Shown: positions 9,987 through 20,634, counted from the first letter of the stretch. The stretch is 64,000 bases of DNA from Niveibacterium sp. SC-1 (GCF_038235435.1 NZ_CP151275.1:3844001-3908000); one strand, 5' to 3'. Numbers and translations: made by a program. The notes: generated by a model not told the origin, from the sequence alone.

Positions 9987-10966
9987 ATCGCGCCGGGTTC
10001 GGCCAGGCTCGCCAGGATTTCCTCGGCACCTTCCTCGCGCAGGCGCTGCGCCAGGGCCAGGCCCAAAGCCTCAGGCTCATCCGTTACCGGCGCGCGCAGT
10101 TCGGCCCGTGCAAAGCGGCTGCCGTCGGGACGGGCGACAAAGCCGCGCAGCCAGAGGGTGTCGCCTTCGCGCACGGCGAAGGCGCCCATCGGGACTTCGC
10201 AGCCCCCGCCCAGCGCTTGCGTGACCGCGCGCTCCGCACGCACGCACGCCGCGGTGTCCGCATCGGCCAGCGGCGCGAGCCAGGCTTCCAGCTCGGGCCG
10301 GTCCGCCAGGGTTTCGATGGCCAGGGCGCCCTGCCCCGCGGCGGGTAGCGACTGGGTATCGGGCAGCAGCGCGCGGATGCGCTCGCCCATGCCCAAGCGC
10401 GTGAGGCCGGCCGCGGCCAGCACGATCGCGTCGTACTGCCCCTCGTCGAGTTTGCGCAGGCGCGTGCCCAGATTGCCCCGCAGCGGCGTCACGCCTAGAT
10501 AGGGAAATTGCGCGTGGATCTGCGCCTCGCGCCGCAGGCTCGATGTCCCTACGACGGTACCGGGCGGCATGTCGTCCAGCGAGTCGTAACGATTGGAGAC
10601 GAAGGCATCGAAGGGCGTCTCGCGCGCCATGATCGCGGCGATGCGGAATTCGGGCGCGAGGTCGGCGGGGACATCCTTCATGGAGTGCACGGCGAAATCC
10701 GCCTGGCGGTCCAGCAAGGCCGTTTCCAGCTCCTTGATGAACAAGCCCTTGCCGCCGACCTTGGAGAGAGCCCGATCGAGAATCTGGTCGCCGCGGGTGG
10801 TCATGCCCAGCAGGACCACCCGGCATTCGGGATAGAGGGCTTCGAGACGGGCCTTGACGTGTTCGGCCTGCCACAAGGCGAGCGGACTTTCGCGGGTGGC
10901 GATGACGAGTTGCTTGGGTTGAGGAAGGCTCACGATGGGCGGCGGGTCAGGGAACGGAAGTTGCAT
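9983..10966 (-). CDS. hemC: Porphobilinogen deaminase (hydroxymethylbilane synthase)
   Basis: 327 residues from the ATG at 10966; a TTG 15 bases upstream and a GTG 33 bases downstream are alternatives, and no strong ribosome-binding site decides between them. Polymerises four porphobilinogens on a dipyrromethane cofactor. Seen: [17 protein letters not shown], catalytic Asp98 in HSMKDVP, the [10 protein letters not shown] and [12 protein letters not shown] substrate-binding arginines, and the cofactor-attachment Cys256 in GGGCEVP. First gene of the leftward hemC-hemD-hemX-hemY operon, divergent from ppc across about 190 bases. Confidence 0.96.
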   Translation of the reverse strand: MQLPFPDPPPIVSLPQPKQLVIATRESPLALWQAEHVKARLEALYPECRVVLLGMTTRGDQILDRALSKVGGKGLFIKELETALLDRQADFAVHSMKDVPADLAPEFRIAAIMARETPFDAFVSNRYDSLDDMPPGTVVGTSSLRREAQIHAQFPYLGVTPLRGNLGTRLRKLDEGQYDAIVLAAAGLTRLGMGERIRALLPDTQSLPAAGQGALAIETLADRPELEAWLAPLADADTAACVRAERAVTQALGGGCEVPMGAFAVREGDTLWLRGFVARPDGSRFARAELRAPVTDEPEALGLALAQRLREEGAEEILASLAEPGAI

Positions 10967-11155
10967 GCGCGAGTGCAGCAATGCTGGCCTGTGATGGTAA
11001 CACCCGGGGCGAAGGGTCCGGCCGAATCAGCAAATGCCTGATAAACTACAGATATTGCAATGCAGCGCCGCCAGGCGCACGAGCCTCCACGCGCGGCGTC
11101 CCCGCCCCCTGCGCGTTCGCGAGCCCTCCCCTTAGCCCGCAAAAAAACCACGACG

Positions 11156-13903
11156 ATGAGCACCCAGGATAAGGATCTACCTCTCAAGGAAGATATCCGG
11201 CTGTTGGGCCGGATTCTCGGCGATACCGTTCGCGCGCAGCACGGCGACGCGATTTTCGACCTCATCGAGCGAATTCGCCAGAACTCGATCCGTTTCCGTC
11301 GGGACGACGACATCGCGGCGCGCAAAGAGCTCGAGGCCATGTTGGACTCGCTTTCGCGCGACCAGACGATCCAGGTCGTGCGTGCGTTCAGCTATTTCTC
11401 GCACCTGTCCAATATCGCGGAAGACCAGCATCACATCCGCCGTTCGCGCGCACATGCGATCGCCGGCTCGTCGCCGCGCGAAGGCAGCATGGCCCACGCG
11501 ATCAACAGCGCCCTGGCCGCGGGCGTGACCCCGGAGCAGATCGCCGACTTCTTTGACGACGCCTTCGTCGGCCCGGTGCTCACCGCGCACCCGACCGAAG
11601 TCTCGCGCCGCAGCATCCTGAACTGTCAGCTGCAGATTGCGCAGATCCTGGATCAGCGCGATCGCATCCAGATGACGCCGGAAGAACGTGACGAGAGCGA
11701 AGAAGGCCTGCGTCGCGCGGTGCTCACGATGTGGCAGACGCGCATGCTGCGTCCGACCAAGCTGTCGGTGCTCGATGAGGTGTCCAACGGCCTCTCGTAC
11801 TACCACTACACCTTCCTGCGCGAGCTGCCCAAGCTCTACGTGGCGATGGAGAACCTGCTCGCCGAGCAGGACGAAGGCTGGCGCAATCGCGAACTGCCTT
11901 CCTTCCTGCGTCTGGGCAGCTGGATCGGTGGCGACCGCGACGGCAACCCCTTCGTGACCGCCGACGTGCTGCGCGAAGCCCTGCGCCTGCAGTCCACCGT
12001 CGCGTTCGAACACTATCTGTCGGAACTGCATTACATCGGCTCCGAACTGTCGATCGCCCAGCTCCTGGTGCCCTCCTCGGACGGCCTGTTGGAACTGGCC
12101 GAGCGCTCGGTGGATGTCTCGCCGCGGCGCGGCGACGAACCCTACCGCCGTGCGCTGGCCGGCATCTATGCGCGCGTGTATGCCACCGCGCAGAAGCTGC
12201 TGGGCCACCCGACCGGTCGCCCGCCGGTCGCGACGGGGACGCCTTACGCGAACGCCGCCGAACTCGAAGCGGATCTCGACACGGTCCATCGCTCGCTGGT
12301 TGCCAACGGATCCACACCGCTCGCGGATGGCCGCCTGCGCCGGCTGCGCCGCGCCGTGAAGGTGTTCGGCTTCCACCTCGCCGCGATCGATCTGCGCCAG
12401 AACTCCGACGTCCACGAACGCACCGTCGCGGAATTGCTCGCCGCAGTGCGCCCGGGCGTGAACTACCTCGAGATGGACGAAGCCACCCGGATCGCCACGC
12501 TGGTCGACGAGCTCGCCAGCTCGCGTCCGCTCGGCTCTTCGTATATCCAGTACTCGGATGAAACCATCGGCGAGCTGGCGATCTTCCGGGCGGCCGCAGA
12601 AGCGCATGTGCTCTACGGCCAAGGCTGTGTCACCAACGCCATCATCTCCAAGACCGACGGTGTCTCGGACATGCTGGAGCTCGCCGTCCTGCTCAAGGAG
12701 GTTGGCCTGCTGCGTCCGCATGAACAGAAGCTGGATGTGAACATCATCCCGCTGTTCGAGACCATCGGCGACCTGCAGGCTTCCAGCGGCGCGATGGACG
12801 CGCTGCTCTCCATCCCGTTCTACCGCCAGCTCCTGGCCTCGCGCCATCAGGAGCAGGAAGTGATGCTGGGCTATTCGGACAGCAACAAGGACGGCGGCTT
12901 CCTGACCTCGGGCTGGGAGCTGTACAAGGCCGAGATCAAGTTGATCGAGGTCTTCCGCAAGCACGGCGTGAAGATGCGCCTCTTCCACGGCCGCGGCGGT
13001 TCCGTCGGCCGCGGTGGCGGCCCCAGCTTCCAGGCCATCCTGGCGCAGCCGGGCGGCGCGGTGCAGGGACAGATCCGCCTGACCGAACAGGGCGAAGTCA
13101 TTTCGTCCAAGTATGGCAATCCGGAAGTCGGCCACCGCAACCTCGAAGTACTCGCGGCCGCCACCTTCGAGGCGACCCTGCTGGCACACCCGGAAGCAGC
13201 CCCCCGCGCCGAATACCTGCTGGTGATGGACAAGCTCTCCGAGTACGCCTTCAAGGCCTATCGCGGCCTGGTGTATGAGACCGAGGGCTTCGAGAAGTAC
13301 TTCTGGGAATCGACCGTCATCTCGGAGATCGCCAACCTGAACATCGGTTCGCGTCCGGCCTCGCGCAAGAAGAGCACGGCGATCGAAGACCTGCGGGCGA
13401 TCCCCTGGGTGTTCTCCTGGGCGCAATGTCGCTTGATGCTGCCGGGCTGGCTGGGCTTCGGCTCGGCGGTGAAGCAGTACCTCGCCGACAATCCCGACGG
13501 CCTTGCCACGCTGCAGGCCATGCACAAGGAATGGTCCTTCTTCGCCACCACGCTCTCCAACATGGACATGGTGCTGGCCAAGAGCGACATCGCGATCGCT
13601 TCGCGCTACGCCGCACTGGTGCGCGACGAGAAGCTGCGCGAGGAGATTTTCTCGCGCATCCGCGCCGAGCATCAGGCCGCGATCGAATCGCTGCTGGCGA
13701 TCACCGGCACGACCGAGCTGCTCGATTCGAACCCGCTGCTCAAGCGCTCGATCCGCAATCGCTTCCCCTACCTCGACCCGCTCAACCATGTGCAGGTCGA
13801 GCTGCTGCATCGCTATCGCGAAGGCATGCAGGAAGACCGCATCAAGCGCGGCATCCACCTGTCGATCAACGGGATTGCGGCAGGCCTGCGCAACTCGGGC
13901 TGA
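11156..13903 (+). CDS. ppc: Phosphoenolpyruvate carboxylase
   Basis: 915 residues. Anaplerotic carboxylation of PEP to oxaloacetate. Motifs: VLTAHPTEV with the essential His, [28 protein letters not shown], the glycine-rich [15 protein letters not shown] loop, and the TEQGEVIS region. It ends in a Leu-Arg-Asn-Ser-Gly tail, close to the allosteric NTG C-terminus of the family. The frame runs open 96 bases upstream, but the ATG at 11156 (MSTQDKD) matches the usual N-terminus. A terminator hairpin follows 26 bases after the stop, inside the end of the convergent GGDEF gene. Confidence 0.97.
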   Translation: MSTQDKDLPLKEDIRLLGRILGDTVRAQHGDAIFDLIERIRQNSIRFRRDDDIAARKELEAMLDSLSRDQTIQVVRAFSYFSHLSNIAEDQHHIRRSRAHAIAGSSPREGSMAHAINSALAAGVTPEQIADFFDDAFVGPVLTAHPTEVSRRSILNCQLQIAQILDQRDRIQMTPEERDESEEGLRRAVLTMWQTRMLRPTKLSVLDEVSNGLSYYHYTFLRELPKLYVAMENLLAEQDEGWRNRELPSFLRLGSWIGGDRDGNPFVTADVLREALRLQSTVAFEHYLSELHYIGSELSIAQLLVPSSDGLLELAERSVDVSPRRGDEPYRRALAGIYARVYATAQKLLGHPTGRPPVATGTPYANAAELEADLDTVHRSLVANGSTPLADGRLRRLRRAVKVFGFHLAAIDLRQNSDVHERTVAELLAAVRPGVNYLEMDEATRIATLVDELASSRPLGSSYIQYSDETIGELAIFRAAAEAHVLYGQGCVTNAIISKTDGVSDMLELAVLLKEVGLLRPHEQKLDVNIIPLFETIGDLQASSGAMDALLSIPFYRQLLASRHQEQEVMLGYSDSNKDGGFLTSGWELYKAEIKLIEVFRKHGVKMRLFHGRGGSVGRGGGPSFQAILAQPGGAVQGQIRLTEQGEVISSKYGNPEVGHRNLEVLAAATFEATLLAHPEAAPRAEYLLVMDKLSEYAFKAYRGLVYETEGFEKYFWESTVISEIANLNIGSRPASRKKSTAIEDLRAIPWVFSWAQCRLMLPGWLGFGSAVKQYLADNPDGLATLQAMHKEWSFFATTLSNMDMVLAKSDIAIASRYAALVRDEKLREEIFSRIRAEHQAAIESLLAITGTTELLDSNPLLKRSIRNRFPYLDPLNHVQVELLHRYREGMQEDRIKRGIHLSINGIAAGLRNSG

Positions 13904-13916
13904 CGGGCTTCGCTGC

Positions 13917-16166
13917 CTAACGCACCGGAACGGCGCCCTTGCGGCGCCGTTTTTCTTCGTAGAGCACCGCGTCGGCGCGTGACAACAGCGACTCCAGACG
14001 TTCGGGGCTGTCGCCCTTCGCGATCACGAAGCCCAGGCTGCAACCAAGCTTGTAGGGTAGTCCGTCGCCCGCCTGCTCGAAGAGCTTGTAGACCCGCTGG
14101 CGCATCGCCTCCAGGGCATCGGGATCGGCGTGTGCCGTGAAGATGGCGAACTCGTCGCCACCGATGCGACCAATGCAGTCGCTCGCGCGAAAACCGTGAC
14201 GCAGCACCGCGGCGCTGCGCCGGATGGCCTCGTCGCCCGCCGCATGGCCAAGCTGGTCGTTGATCGGTTTGAGTCCGTCCATGTCCGCAAAGAACACCGC
14301 ATAGGGCAGGCCTTCGCGCTGCAGCATGTCGGCACGCGCCTGTGCCTCCAGCATGAAGCCGCGACGGTTGAGCAAACCGGTGAGTTCGTCGAGGTGCGCG
14401 ATTTTGGAAAGTGCGCGATTGCCCTCCTCCGCCCGGCTCAGGTCGTTGCTCAGCATGTCGCGCGCGGCCTGCAGCTCTGAGACGATCAAGGAGGCCTTGA
14501 GGGCGGACGACACCTCGTCGCGGATCTGCTCCCACGGGCTATTGGTCATCGGCGTGACCCCGAACAGGATCAGGCCGAAATGCTCGGTACCGTGAAAGAC
14601 GGGATACACCGCCAGTGCCGCGGTGTCGCCCAGCAGCTTCCACGTCGCCTCGGGCAGCAGCTCGCCCGTATCCAGCACCTCGCCCGCCAGCTCGCTTCGC
14701 TTCTCGCCATTGATGAAGGCGTAGAGCAGTTGCGCGCGCTTGGGCAGATACCAGTCGTAAAGATCGTTGATCCGCCCCTCGCCTTCATAGAGGAGGATGC
14801 AGCAGGTCTCGACCCGCAGGCGCGGCAAGGCTTCGTCGAGGACGAGCAGGAGTTTCTGCAGGTCGAAGGTGGCGATGCGTGCCTTGAGCAGCTCACGGAA
14901 GGCCATGGAATGCTCCAGGCTCTCGCGCTGCCGGTTGTGGCGATCCAGATCGAGGCGCACGGCCAGTTCGATCTGCGCCTGCTGCAGCCAGCGCGCGACC
15001 TGCGGCCAGCGGGAGGCGTCCATGCGACGTGTTTCGAGCACGCGCCGCTGTAGGGCCAGCAGCATGGCCTGCACGGGGTTCAGATGCCCTTCGCGGCGCA
15101 TCGTGTCTGCGGCGACCCGATGCAGGCAGGCGAGGAAGGGCTGGATCTCGCCCAGGTGCAGCGCCTCGTCGAAGGACTGGATGAAATCGGTGAACGCGCG
15201 CCGATAGATCGGCTCGCTCTCGGGCGCAGGCGCGAGGTCCGCCATCGCCGCGTCGACCGCCGCATCGGCGACGAGCGTGGCACCGGCGCCACGTGCGGCG
15301 CAACCGCAGGACTGGCGCACCACGAGACGGGTCGGCACCCGGGTCAGCGCGGGGATCTGCTTGCCCGCGATCAGGTCGATAAGCCCTCCCGTCGCGACCG
15401 AGCCGAGCTCACGCAGGGGCTGGCTCACCGTGGTCAGCGCCACGCCGATGCGGGAGGCCGCGAGGATGTCGTCGAAGCCGGCAATGATCAGCTCGTCCGG
15501 CACGCGCAGACCATGGTCCAACGCGACCGCCATTGCGCCGAGCGCCGTCTCGTCGTTGCCTGTCACCACTGCGTCGAAGCGCCCTGCGCGCCGCAGCAGA
15601 TCCTGCATCGCGGCACGGCCCCCGGGTTGGGTGAAATTGCCCCAGGCCACCAGGGACTCGTCGGCCACCATGCCGAACTCGGCGTGCGCGTCACGCCAGG
15701 CCCGCAGGCGCTCGTCCCCTTCGTAGTGCCCCCGCGGCCCGGCGATCATCGCCACGCGGCGGCAGCCATGCACGCCGAGCACATGTCGCATCAGCGAGAG
15801 GAAGCCTCCATAGTTGTCGATCACCACGCTGGGCAGATGCGGCGAGGCGAAGCCTAGGGACACCGCCGGCACCTTTGGCAAGGTGGAGAAGAAGCGCTGC
15901 AGGGGCTCCGGGGTCAGGTGGAACTGGAGCGTCGCGGCGATCAGGAGCAAGCCGTCGCAGCGTGCGGCGTCGGACAGCCGATAGACGAGGTTGAACTGTC
16001 GTTCGAACTCGTGCGAGGCACCGGGGAAGTGTCCGGTCAGGAAGGCGAGTCGTACGCCAGCCGACCGTGCACGTTCGAGCACGCCCGCGATCACCGGCTG
16101 GGAATACGCAGTGTCCAGGTCGGCGGTCAGCACGCCGATGGTGATCGGTGCTTTTGGGTCTTTCAA
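13917..16166 (-). CDS. Diguanylate cyclase with an N-terminal LacI-type sugar-binding domain
   Basis: 749 residues with no transmembrane segment and no DNA-binding HTH. Residues about 8-290 are a periplasmic-binding-protein-like ligand domain of the LacI/GalR type (GVLTADLDTAYSQPVIAGVLERA, VTGNDETALGAMAVALDHG, IAGFDDI). A middle region (about 380-570) looks helical and GAF-like. A C-terminal GGDEF domain starts at about 590 (LDELTGLLNRRGF), with an intact active site GGDEF at 669-673. An RxxD inhibitory c-di-GMP site (RASD) lies exactly five residues before it. The start is TTG, supported by AAGGAGAG just upstream. It should make c-di-GMP in response to a small cytosolic ligand, probably a sugar or nucleoside. 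It lies next to the algR-algZ pair. Confidence 0.88.
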   Translation of the reverse strand: MKDPKAPITIGVLTADLDTAYSQPVIAGVLERARSAGVRLAFLTGHFPGASHEFERQFNLVYRLSDAARCDGLLLIAATLQFHLTPEPLQRFFSTLPKVPAVSLGFASPHLPSVVIDNYGGFLSLMRHVLGVHGCRRVAMIAGPRGHYEGDERLRAWRDAHAEFGMVADESLVAWGNFTQPGGRAAMQDLLRRAGRFDAVVTGNDETALGAMAVALDHGLRVPDELIIAGFDDILAASRIGVALTTVSQPLRELGSVATGGLIDLIAGKQIPALTRVPTRLVVRQSCGCAARGAGATLVADAAVDAAMADLAPAPESEPIYRRAFTDFIQSFDEALHLGEIQPFLACLHRVAADTMRREGHLNPVQAMLLALQRRVLETRRMDASRWPQVARWLQQAQIELAVRLDLDRHNRQRESLEHSMAFRELLKARIATFDLQKLLLVLDEALPRLRVETCCILLYEGEGRINDLYDWYLPKRAQLLYAFINGEKRSELAGEVLDTGELLPEATWKLLGDTAALAVYPVFHGTEHFGLILFGVTPMTNSPWEQIRDEVSSALKASLIVSELQAARDMLSNDLSRAEEGNRALSKIAHLDELTGLLNRRGFMLEAQARADMLQREGLPYAVFFADMDGLKPINDQLGHAAGDEAIRRSAAVLRHGFRASDCIGRIGGDEFAIFTAHADPDALEAMRQRVYKLFEQAGDGLPYKLGCSLGFVIAKGDSPERLESLLSRADAVLYEEKRRRKGAVPVR
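13930..13954 (+). terminator. Intrinsic terminator of ppc
   Basis: An 8-bp GC-rich stem (ACGGCGCC / GGCGCCGT) with a 5-base loop runs directly into five T. It lies inside the last codons of the convergent GGDEF gene, so the same bases encode the Lys/Arg-rich tail of that protein. Confidence 0.85.
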
Positions 16167-16224
16167 GCCGGACTCTCCTTGTCGAGAGCCTTAACGACAT
16201 CCGTGATGGACCGCTTGAGCGGGA

Positions 16225-16980
16225 TCAGGCCTGTTCCGCGCCCAGCAAGGCAGTGCGCACGCTGGGCCATTGGCGACGACTCACCGGGAGCTGCTCGCCG
16301 ACGCCCCCGACCCGCACAACCCAGTGCTCGCCCGCCTCGTCGCGCTCGAAGCCCTCGATCGCGCTGCGCGCCACCAGACAGTTGCGGTGAATGCGGATGA
16401 AGCGCTCCGGGAACTCCTGCTCCAGCTGCACCAGGGATTCGTCCAGCAGATATTCGCGCTCGGCGGTGCGAGCGGTAACGTACTTGAGCTCAGCCTTGAG
16501 GTAGCAGACATCATCGACCGGGATCAGCGTGATGCGGCCGCGTTCGCTCGCAGCGAAGTGGCGCCGCGGTTCGGCCACGCGGTCCAGGGTGTCGCGCGTC
16601 GGCGGCAGGCTGTTACGCGCCCGCGCAAGCGCCGCCTCCAGACGCTGGGCCCGCACCGGCTTGAGCAGGTAGTCGATCGCGTGCAGTTCGAAAGCCGTGA
16701 CCGCGTACTCGTCGTAGGCGGTTGCGAAGATCACCCGCGGCGGCGCCTCCAGCTGCGCCAGGTGTTGCGCGAGCTCGATGCCGTCCATGCCGGGCATGCG
16801 GATGTCGACCAGCATCACATCCGGGCGTACCTCCTCGGACAGGCGCAGCGCTTCCACGCCGTTGGCCGCCATGCCGACGATGGCATTGGGCTGACTCGCG
16901 GCGATGTCGCCCAGCAGGTCGCGCAACCTCTCGCGTGCCGGGGCTTCGTCATCGACGATCAGAATCTTGAGTGGGTTCAC
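16225..16980 (-). CDS. algR: LytTR-family response regulator, AlgR-like
   Basis: 251 residues. The receiver domain (1-125) has acidic residues Asp10-Asp11, phospho-acceptor Asp59 in MLVDIRMPG, and Lys in YLLKPVRAQRL. A LytTR DNA-binding domain (about 145-245) follows, with the RGRITLIPVDDVCYLKAE and FIRIHRNCLV blocks. It starts with GTG inside the stop codon of the sensor gene (GTGA overlap). Position next to algZ-argH and the hem genes, together with the domain type, supports orthology to Pseudomonas AlgR; its regulon here is unknown. Confidence 0.9.
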   Translation of the reverse strand: MNPLKILIVDDEAPARERLRDLLGDIAASQPNAIVGMAANGVEALRLSEEVRPDVMLVDIRMPGMDGIELAQHLAQLEAPPRVIFATAYDEYAVTAFELHAIDYLLKPVRAQRLEAALARARNSLPPTRDTLDRVAEPRRHFAASERGRITLIPVDDVCYLKAELKYVTARTAEREYLLDESLVQLEQEFPERFIRIHRNCLVARSAIEGFERDEAGEHWVVRVGGVGEQLPVSRRQWPSVRTALLGAEQA

Positions 16981-18008
16981 TTGTGGTCCTCCCGTCGGAG
17001 CGGCATGCGTATGTTGACGATATAACGCCCGTCGCGTGCTCCGGCCTCCATGCTGGCTTCAATATCGAAGAAAAGCATCAGGCGCTCGCGGATATTGGCC
17101 TGCGCCATCCGATTCCCCTGTTGGTGGCGCGCCTTGGCGTAGATCGGATTGGAGATGCGCACGACCAGATCGCGCCCACGCTGGCCGACGCGCACCTTGA
17201 TCTCGCCCGGCTCCGGCGAGGGCTCGATCCCGTGATAGACCGCGTTCTCGATCAGTGGCTGCAACATCAGTGGCGGCACCATGGCGTCCATCGGACAGTG
17301 CCGCAGATCCCAATCCACGCTCAGGCGATCTCCCAGGCGCAGGCGTTCGAGCTCCAGGTAGCGCCTGGAGATCTCGATCTCGTCCTCCAGAGGCACAAGC
17401 TGGCGGTTCTCCTGCATCAGCGCGCGAAACAGGTCGGCCAGCGCTTCCAGGGCCGTTTCTGCGCGACGCGGATCCGAACGCATCACGCCGAGCACCCCGT
17501 TGAGGCTGTTGAAGAAGAAATGCGGACGGATACGGGCGTTGAGCGCCAGCACCCGGGCTTCGGCCAAGGCAGGCGCGGCGGCGCTGGCGCGCCAATGGAA
17601 ATAGATCATCACCGCACAGGCCGCGCCAGCCGCCCAGAGCATCCAGCGAAGGTGCGACTGCGAGGGCGCAAAGGCGGCCAGCAACGGCGAGGCAATAGCA
17701 ACGCAGGCGATCGAAAGGATCACCATGGAGATGCTGGCCCGTCGATAGCTGAAAGTCGTCATCGCAGGCGCCAGGAAATAGGCGATCAGGAGGGCGAGCA
17801 GCAGGGGAAATTCGACCAGACCGGCCGCGTCGACGAACTCCGCCGGCAAGCTTGCGAGCTGCTGATTGCGCACCCCGATCGTGAGCAGGAGCAGCAGATT
17901 GACGACCAGCAGGGCACGCAGCGCGACCCCGAGATTGCGGAAATCCGGAGGCTGCACGCGGGCGGTCAGGGCGGACTGGGGGGTGGGCTTTTGCCGTATA
18001 CTCGCCAT
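16977..18008 (-). CDS. algZ: LytS/AlgZ-type membrane sensor histidine kinase
   Basis: 343 residues from the ATG at 18008; the open frame continues 573 bases further upstream only as antisense of argH. Four or so hydrophobic segments (about 26-46, 62-82, 92-113 and 122-138) precede a His_kinase domain. The phospho-accepting His163 lies in [14 protein letters not shown], and an ATP-binding N box is seen in [13 protein letters not shown]. No periplasmic sensor domain is present, as in AlgZ/FimS. Coupled to algR by a 4-base overlap and divergent from argH, the same arrangement as argH-algZ-algR in Pseudomonas. Confidence 0.9.
   Translation of the reverse strand: MASIRQKPTPQSALTARVQPPDFRNLGVALRALLVVNLLLLLTIGVRNQQLASLPAEFVDAAGLVEFPLLLALLIAYFLAPAMTTFSYRRASISMVILSIACVAIASPLLAAFAPSQSHLRWMLWAAGAACAVMIYFHWRASAAAPALAEARVLALNARIRPHFFFNSLNGVLGVMRSDPRRAETALEALADLFRALMQENRQLVPLEDEIEISRRYLELERLRLGDRLSVDWDLRHCPMDAMVPPLMLQPLIENAVYHGIEPSPEPGEIKVRVGQRGRDLVVRISNPIYAKARHQQGNRMAQANIRERLMLFFDIEASMEAGARDGRYIVNIRMPLRREDHK
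17997..18002 (+). promoter_or_regulatory. Possible -10 box for argH
   Basis: TATACT about 77 bases before the argH ATG, overlapping the first codons of algZ. The -35 region is weak, so this is tentative. Confidence 0.3.
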
Positions 18009-18015
18009 CGTCTCG

Positions 18016-18031
18016 GGCGCCGCGCGGCGCC
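18016..18031. repeat. 16-bp perfect palindrome in the argH/algZ divergent gap
   Basis: GGCGCCGCGCGGCGCC reads identically on both strands and sits in the 70-base gap between the divergent algZ and argH starts. It could be an operator or a transcript hairpin, or chance in GC-rich DNA. Confidence 0.35.
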
Positions 18032-18078
18032 TTATTCGCGCGCACTCCGCGTGCGATCTCCTTCTCCTTCCCTCGATT

Positions 18079-19497
18079 ATGACAGAGCGTTCAAATTCGT
18101 CGCAGCCCCACGAGGGCGACGGCAAAGCCTGGTCCGGCCGCTTCTCGGAACCGGTCTCCGATCTGGTGAAACGATTCACGGCATCGGTGTTCTTCGACCA
18201 ACGCATGGCCGAACAGGACATCCGCGGTTCGCTCGCCCACGCCAAGATGCTGGCGCGCCAGAAGATCATCTCGGCGCAGGACCTCGCCGACATCGAGCGC
18301 GGCATGCAACAGATCCTCGCCGAGATCCGCGCCGGCCAGTTCGAGTGGAGCCTCGACCTCGAGGATGTGCACCTCAATATCGAGAAGCGCCTGACCACCC
18401 TGGTGGGCGACGCCGGCAAGCGCCTGCACACCGGCCGCTCCCGCAATGACCAGGTCGCGACCGACATCCGCCTGTGGCTGCGCGACGCGACCGATCGCAT
18501 CATCGGCCTGCTCGCCGACTTCCAGCGCGCGCTGGTGGACCTCGCCGAACAGCATGCCGACACCGCGATGCCGGGCTTCACCCATCTGCAGGTCGCCCAA
18601 CCGGTGACTTTCGGGCACCACCTGATGGCCTATGTCGAGATGGCGCGCCGCGATGCAGAACGCTTCAGCGACGCGCGTCGCCGCATCAACCGCCTGCCGC
18701 TGGGCGCCTCGGCGCTGGCGGGCACCAGCTATCCGATCGACCGCGAATTCGTCGCCGCGGAGCTGGGCTTCGAAGACGTATGTGAGAACTCGCTGGACGC
18801 GGTAAGCGATCGCGACTTCGCGATCGAGTTCTGCGCCGCCGCCGCGCTGGCCATGACCCACCTGTCGCGCCTGTCCGAGGAACTGATCCTGTGGATGAGC
18901 CCGCGGGTCGGCTTCATCGATCTGGCTGATCGCTTCTGCACCGGCAGTTCGATCATGCCGCAGAAGAAAAACCCCGACGTACCCGAGCTCGTGCGTGGCA
19001 AGACCGGCCGGGTCAATGGCCATCTGGTCGGCCTGCTCACCCTGATGAAGGCGCAGCCGTTGGCCTACAACAAGGACAACCAGGAAGATAAGGAACCGCT
19101 GTTCGATACGGCCGATACGCTCATCGACAGCCTTCGGATCTTCGCCGACATGGCGAGCGGCATCCGCGTCAAGCCAGAGGCGATGCGCGATGCGCTCAAG
19201 CAAGGCTTCGCCACGGCGACCGAGCTCGCCGACTATCTGGTGAAGAAGGGCCTGCCTTTCCGTGACGCCCACGAGGCCGTCGCCCGCGCCGTGCGCGAGG
19301 CCGAGACACGCCAGTGCGACCTGCCGGACCTGCCGCTGGATGTACTCCAGAGCTTCTCCGGACTCGTGAGCGCCGACGTCTATCAAGTCCTGACCGTGGA
19401 AGGCGCCCTCGCCGGGCGTCGCCACATCGGTGGTACGGCGCCAGAACAGGTTCGCGCCGCCGTGGCCCGCGCCCGGGCCCGCCTCGCCCAGGCCTGA
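18079..19497 (+). CDS. argH: Argininosuccinate lyase
   Basis: 472 residues. Last step of arginine synthesis, splitting argininosuccinate to arginine and fumarate. The start at 18079 gives MTERSNSS then the conserved KAWSGRFSE. Signature [15 protein letters not shown] carries the catalytic Ser loop, and [13 protein letters not shown] ([12 protein letters not shown]), [12 protein letters not shown] and [14 protein letters not shown] blocks bind substrate. The gene is divergent from algZ and followed after two bases by the fructosamine-kinase homologue. Confidence 0.97.
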   Translation: MTERSNSSQPHEGDGKAWSGRFSEPVSDLVKRFTASVFFDQRMAEQDIRGSLAHAKMLARQKIISAQDLADIERGMQQILAEIRAGQFEWSLDLEDVHLNIEKRLTTLVGDAGKRLHTGRSRNDQVATDIRLWLRDATDRIIGLLADFQRALVDLAEQHADTAMPGFTHLQVAQPVTFGHHLMAYVEMARRDAERFSDARRRINRLPLGASALAGTSYPIDREFVAAELGFEDVCENSLDAVSDRDFAIEFCAAAALAMTHLSRLSEELILWMSPRVGFIDLADRFCTGSSIMPQKKNPDVPELVRGKTGRVNGHLVGLLTLMKAQPLAYNKDNQEDKEPLFDTADTLIDSLRIFADMASGIRVKPEAMRDALKQGFATATELADYLVKKGLPFRDAHEAVARAVREAETRQCDLPDLPLDVLQSFSGLVSADVYQVLTVEGALAGRRHIGGTAPEQVRAAVARARARLAQA

Positions 19498-19499
19498 GC

Positions 19500-20399
19500 A
19501 TGGCGCCACCCGCCGTCTTTGCCGAATGGATCGGCGGCGCGCTCGCCCACACCCTTGGCAGCGGCACTCGGGTCAGCAGTGTCGAGCCCGTGGCAGGCAA
19601 CTCCCGACAGACTCACTGGCACCTGACGCTCAGCGACGGGAGCCGGCTGTTCGCCAAGTCCGCGCCGGGTGGCTCCGACGCCTTCGCGGCAGAGGCCGAC
19701 GGGCTGGAGGCTCTGCGGCGCTGTAGTGCCTTCGCCATCCCGCGCGTGATCGCCCTCATCGAAGAGGCCGGGCATGCCGTCCTGCTGCTGGAGCATCTCG
19801 CGCTACGGCGCCTGGACGTGGCCTCCAGCAAGCGATTCGGCGAAGCGCTCGCGCAATTGCACGCAATCGAGGGCACGCATTTCGGCTGGGCGCGCGACAA
19901 CTACGTGGGCGCCAGCCCTCAGTCGAACGCCGCCCAAGCGCACTGGCCGATTTTCTTCGCCCAGCATCGCCTCGCGCCTCAGTTTGCGACCGCCGCGACC
20001 AAGGGCTATCGCGGCATGCTGCAGGAGCATGGAGAACGGATCCACGACAAGATCGGCGCCTTTTTCCTCGGATACCAGCCCAAGGCGAGCCTGGTTCACG
20101 GCGATCTCTGGAGTGGAAACGTCGGGGTCCTTGACAGCGGCATGCCGGCCATCTTCGATCCCGCCGTGTATTTAGGGGATCGCGAGGTCGATCTGGCCAT
20201 GAGCGAACTCTTCGGCGGATTTCCGAACAGCTTCTACCTCGCCTATCGCGAAGCGGCGCCTCTGGACCCGGGCTACGAGGCGCGCAAACAGCTCTATAAC
20301 CTGTATCACATCCTCAACCATCTCAATCTCTTCGGCGCCAGCTACCTGCGGCAGGCCGAACGGATGGCGAAGACCCTGTTTGATCACCTGAGAAACTAG
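19500..20399 (+). CDS. Fructosamine/ketosamine kinase family protein
   Basis: 299 residues of the fructosamine-3-kinase family, a kinase-like fold that phosphorylates ketoamine adducts on glycated amines or proteins so that the sugar comes off. Diagnostic are LVHGDLWSGNVG with the catalytic Asp, IFDPAVYLGDREVDLAM (the DxD metal-binding equivalent), and FGWARDNYVGASPQ. The ATG follows the argH stop with one base between, so the two are likely cotranscribed. The true bacterial substrate is not known. Confidence 0.88.
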   Translation: MAPPAVFAEWIGGALAHTLGSGTRVSSVEPVAGNSRQTHWHLTLSDGSRLFAKSAPGGSDAFAAEADGLEALRRCSAFAIPRVIALIEEAGHAVLLLEHLALRRLDVASSKRFGEALAQLHAIEGTHFGWARDNYVGASPQSNAAQAHWPIFFAQHRLAPQFATAATKGYRGMLQEHGERIHDKIGAFFLGYQPKASLVHGDLWSGNVGVLDSGMPAIFDPAVYLGDREVDLAMSELFGGFPNSFYLAYREAAPLDPGYEARKQLYNLYHILNHLNLFGASYLRQAERMAKTLFDHLRN

Positions 20400-20634
20400 C
20401 CCGGCACGCGCGTGCTTCGTCGGCACGTTTGACAAAATTCGCGGCCTCGGCGGCTCCGGCGCGACCATACCGCCGCAACACGCTGATTTAATTAAACATT
20501 AATCCAATCTGTCGCGCCGCACGTTTTTTGCTTTAACGGAACCAACCCGCCGCGAACAGCCGTCGCGTGATGTAGTTGCGCGAACAAAGGCAGACCAAAG
20601 AAGGAAACTGCGGCCAGTTTTCCGGACCCATACC
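20400..20634 (+). promoter_or_regulatory. AT-rich leader before the HPr-rel-A operon
   Basis: 235 bases without a gene. A markedly AT-rich island at about 20487-20515 (TTTAATTAAACATTAAT) stands out from the GC-rich surroundings and is the likely promoter region of the next operon. No confident -35/-10 pair can be named. Confidence 0.4.

Noticed and set aside
11177..13858. An 893-codon open frame antisense to ppc
   Set aside because: Codon-position GC bias in high-GC DNA opens the antisense frame; the protein is His/Arg/Gln-rich with no family, and ppc on the other strand is certain.
18009..18581. 191-codon N-terminal extension of the algZ kinase
   Set aside because: It is pure antisense of argH with Arg/Ser-rich nonsense; the ATG at 18008 gives the normal AlgZ start.
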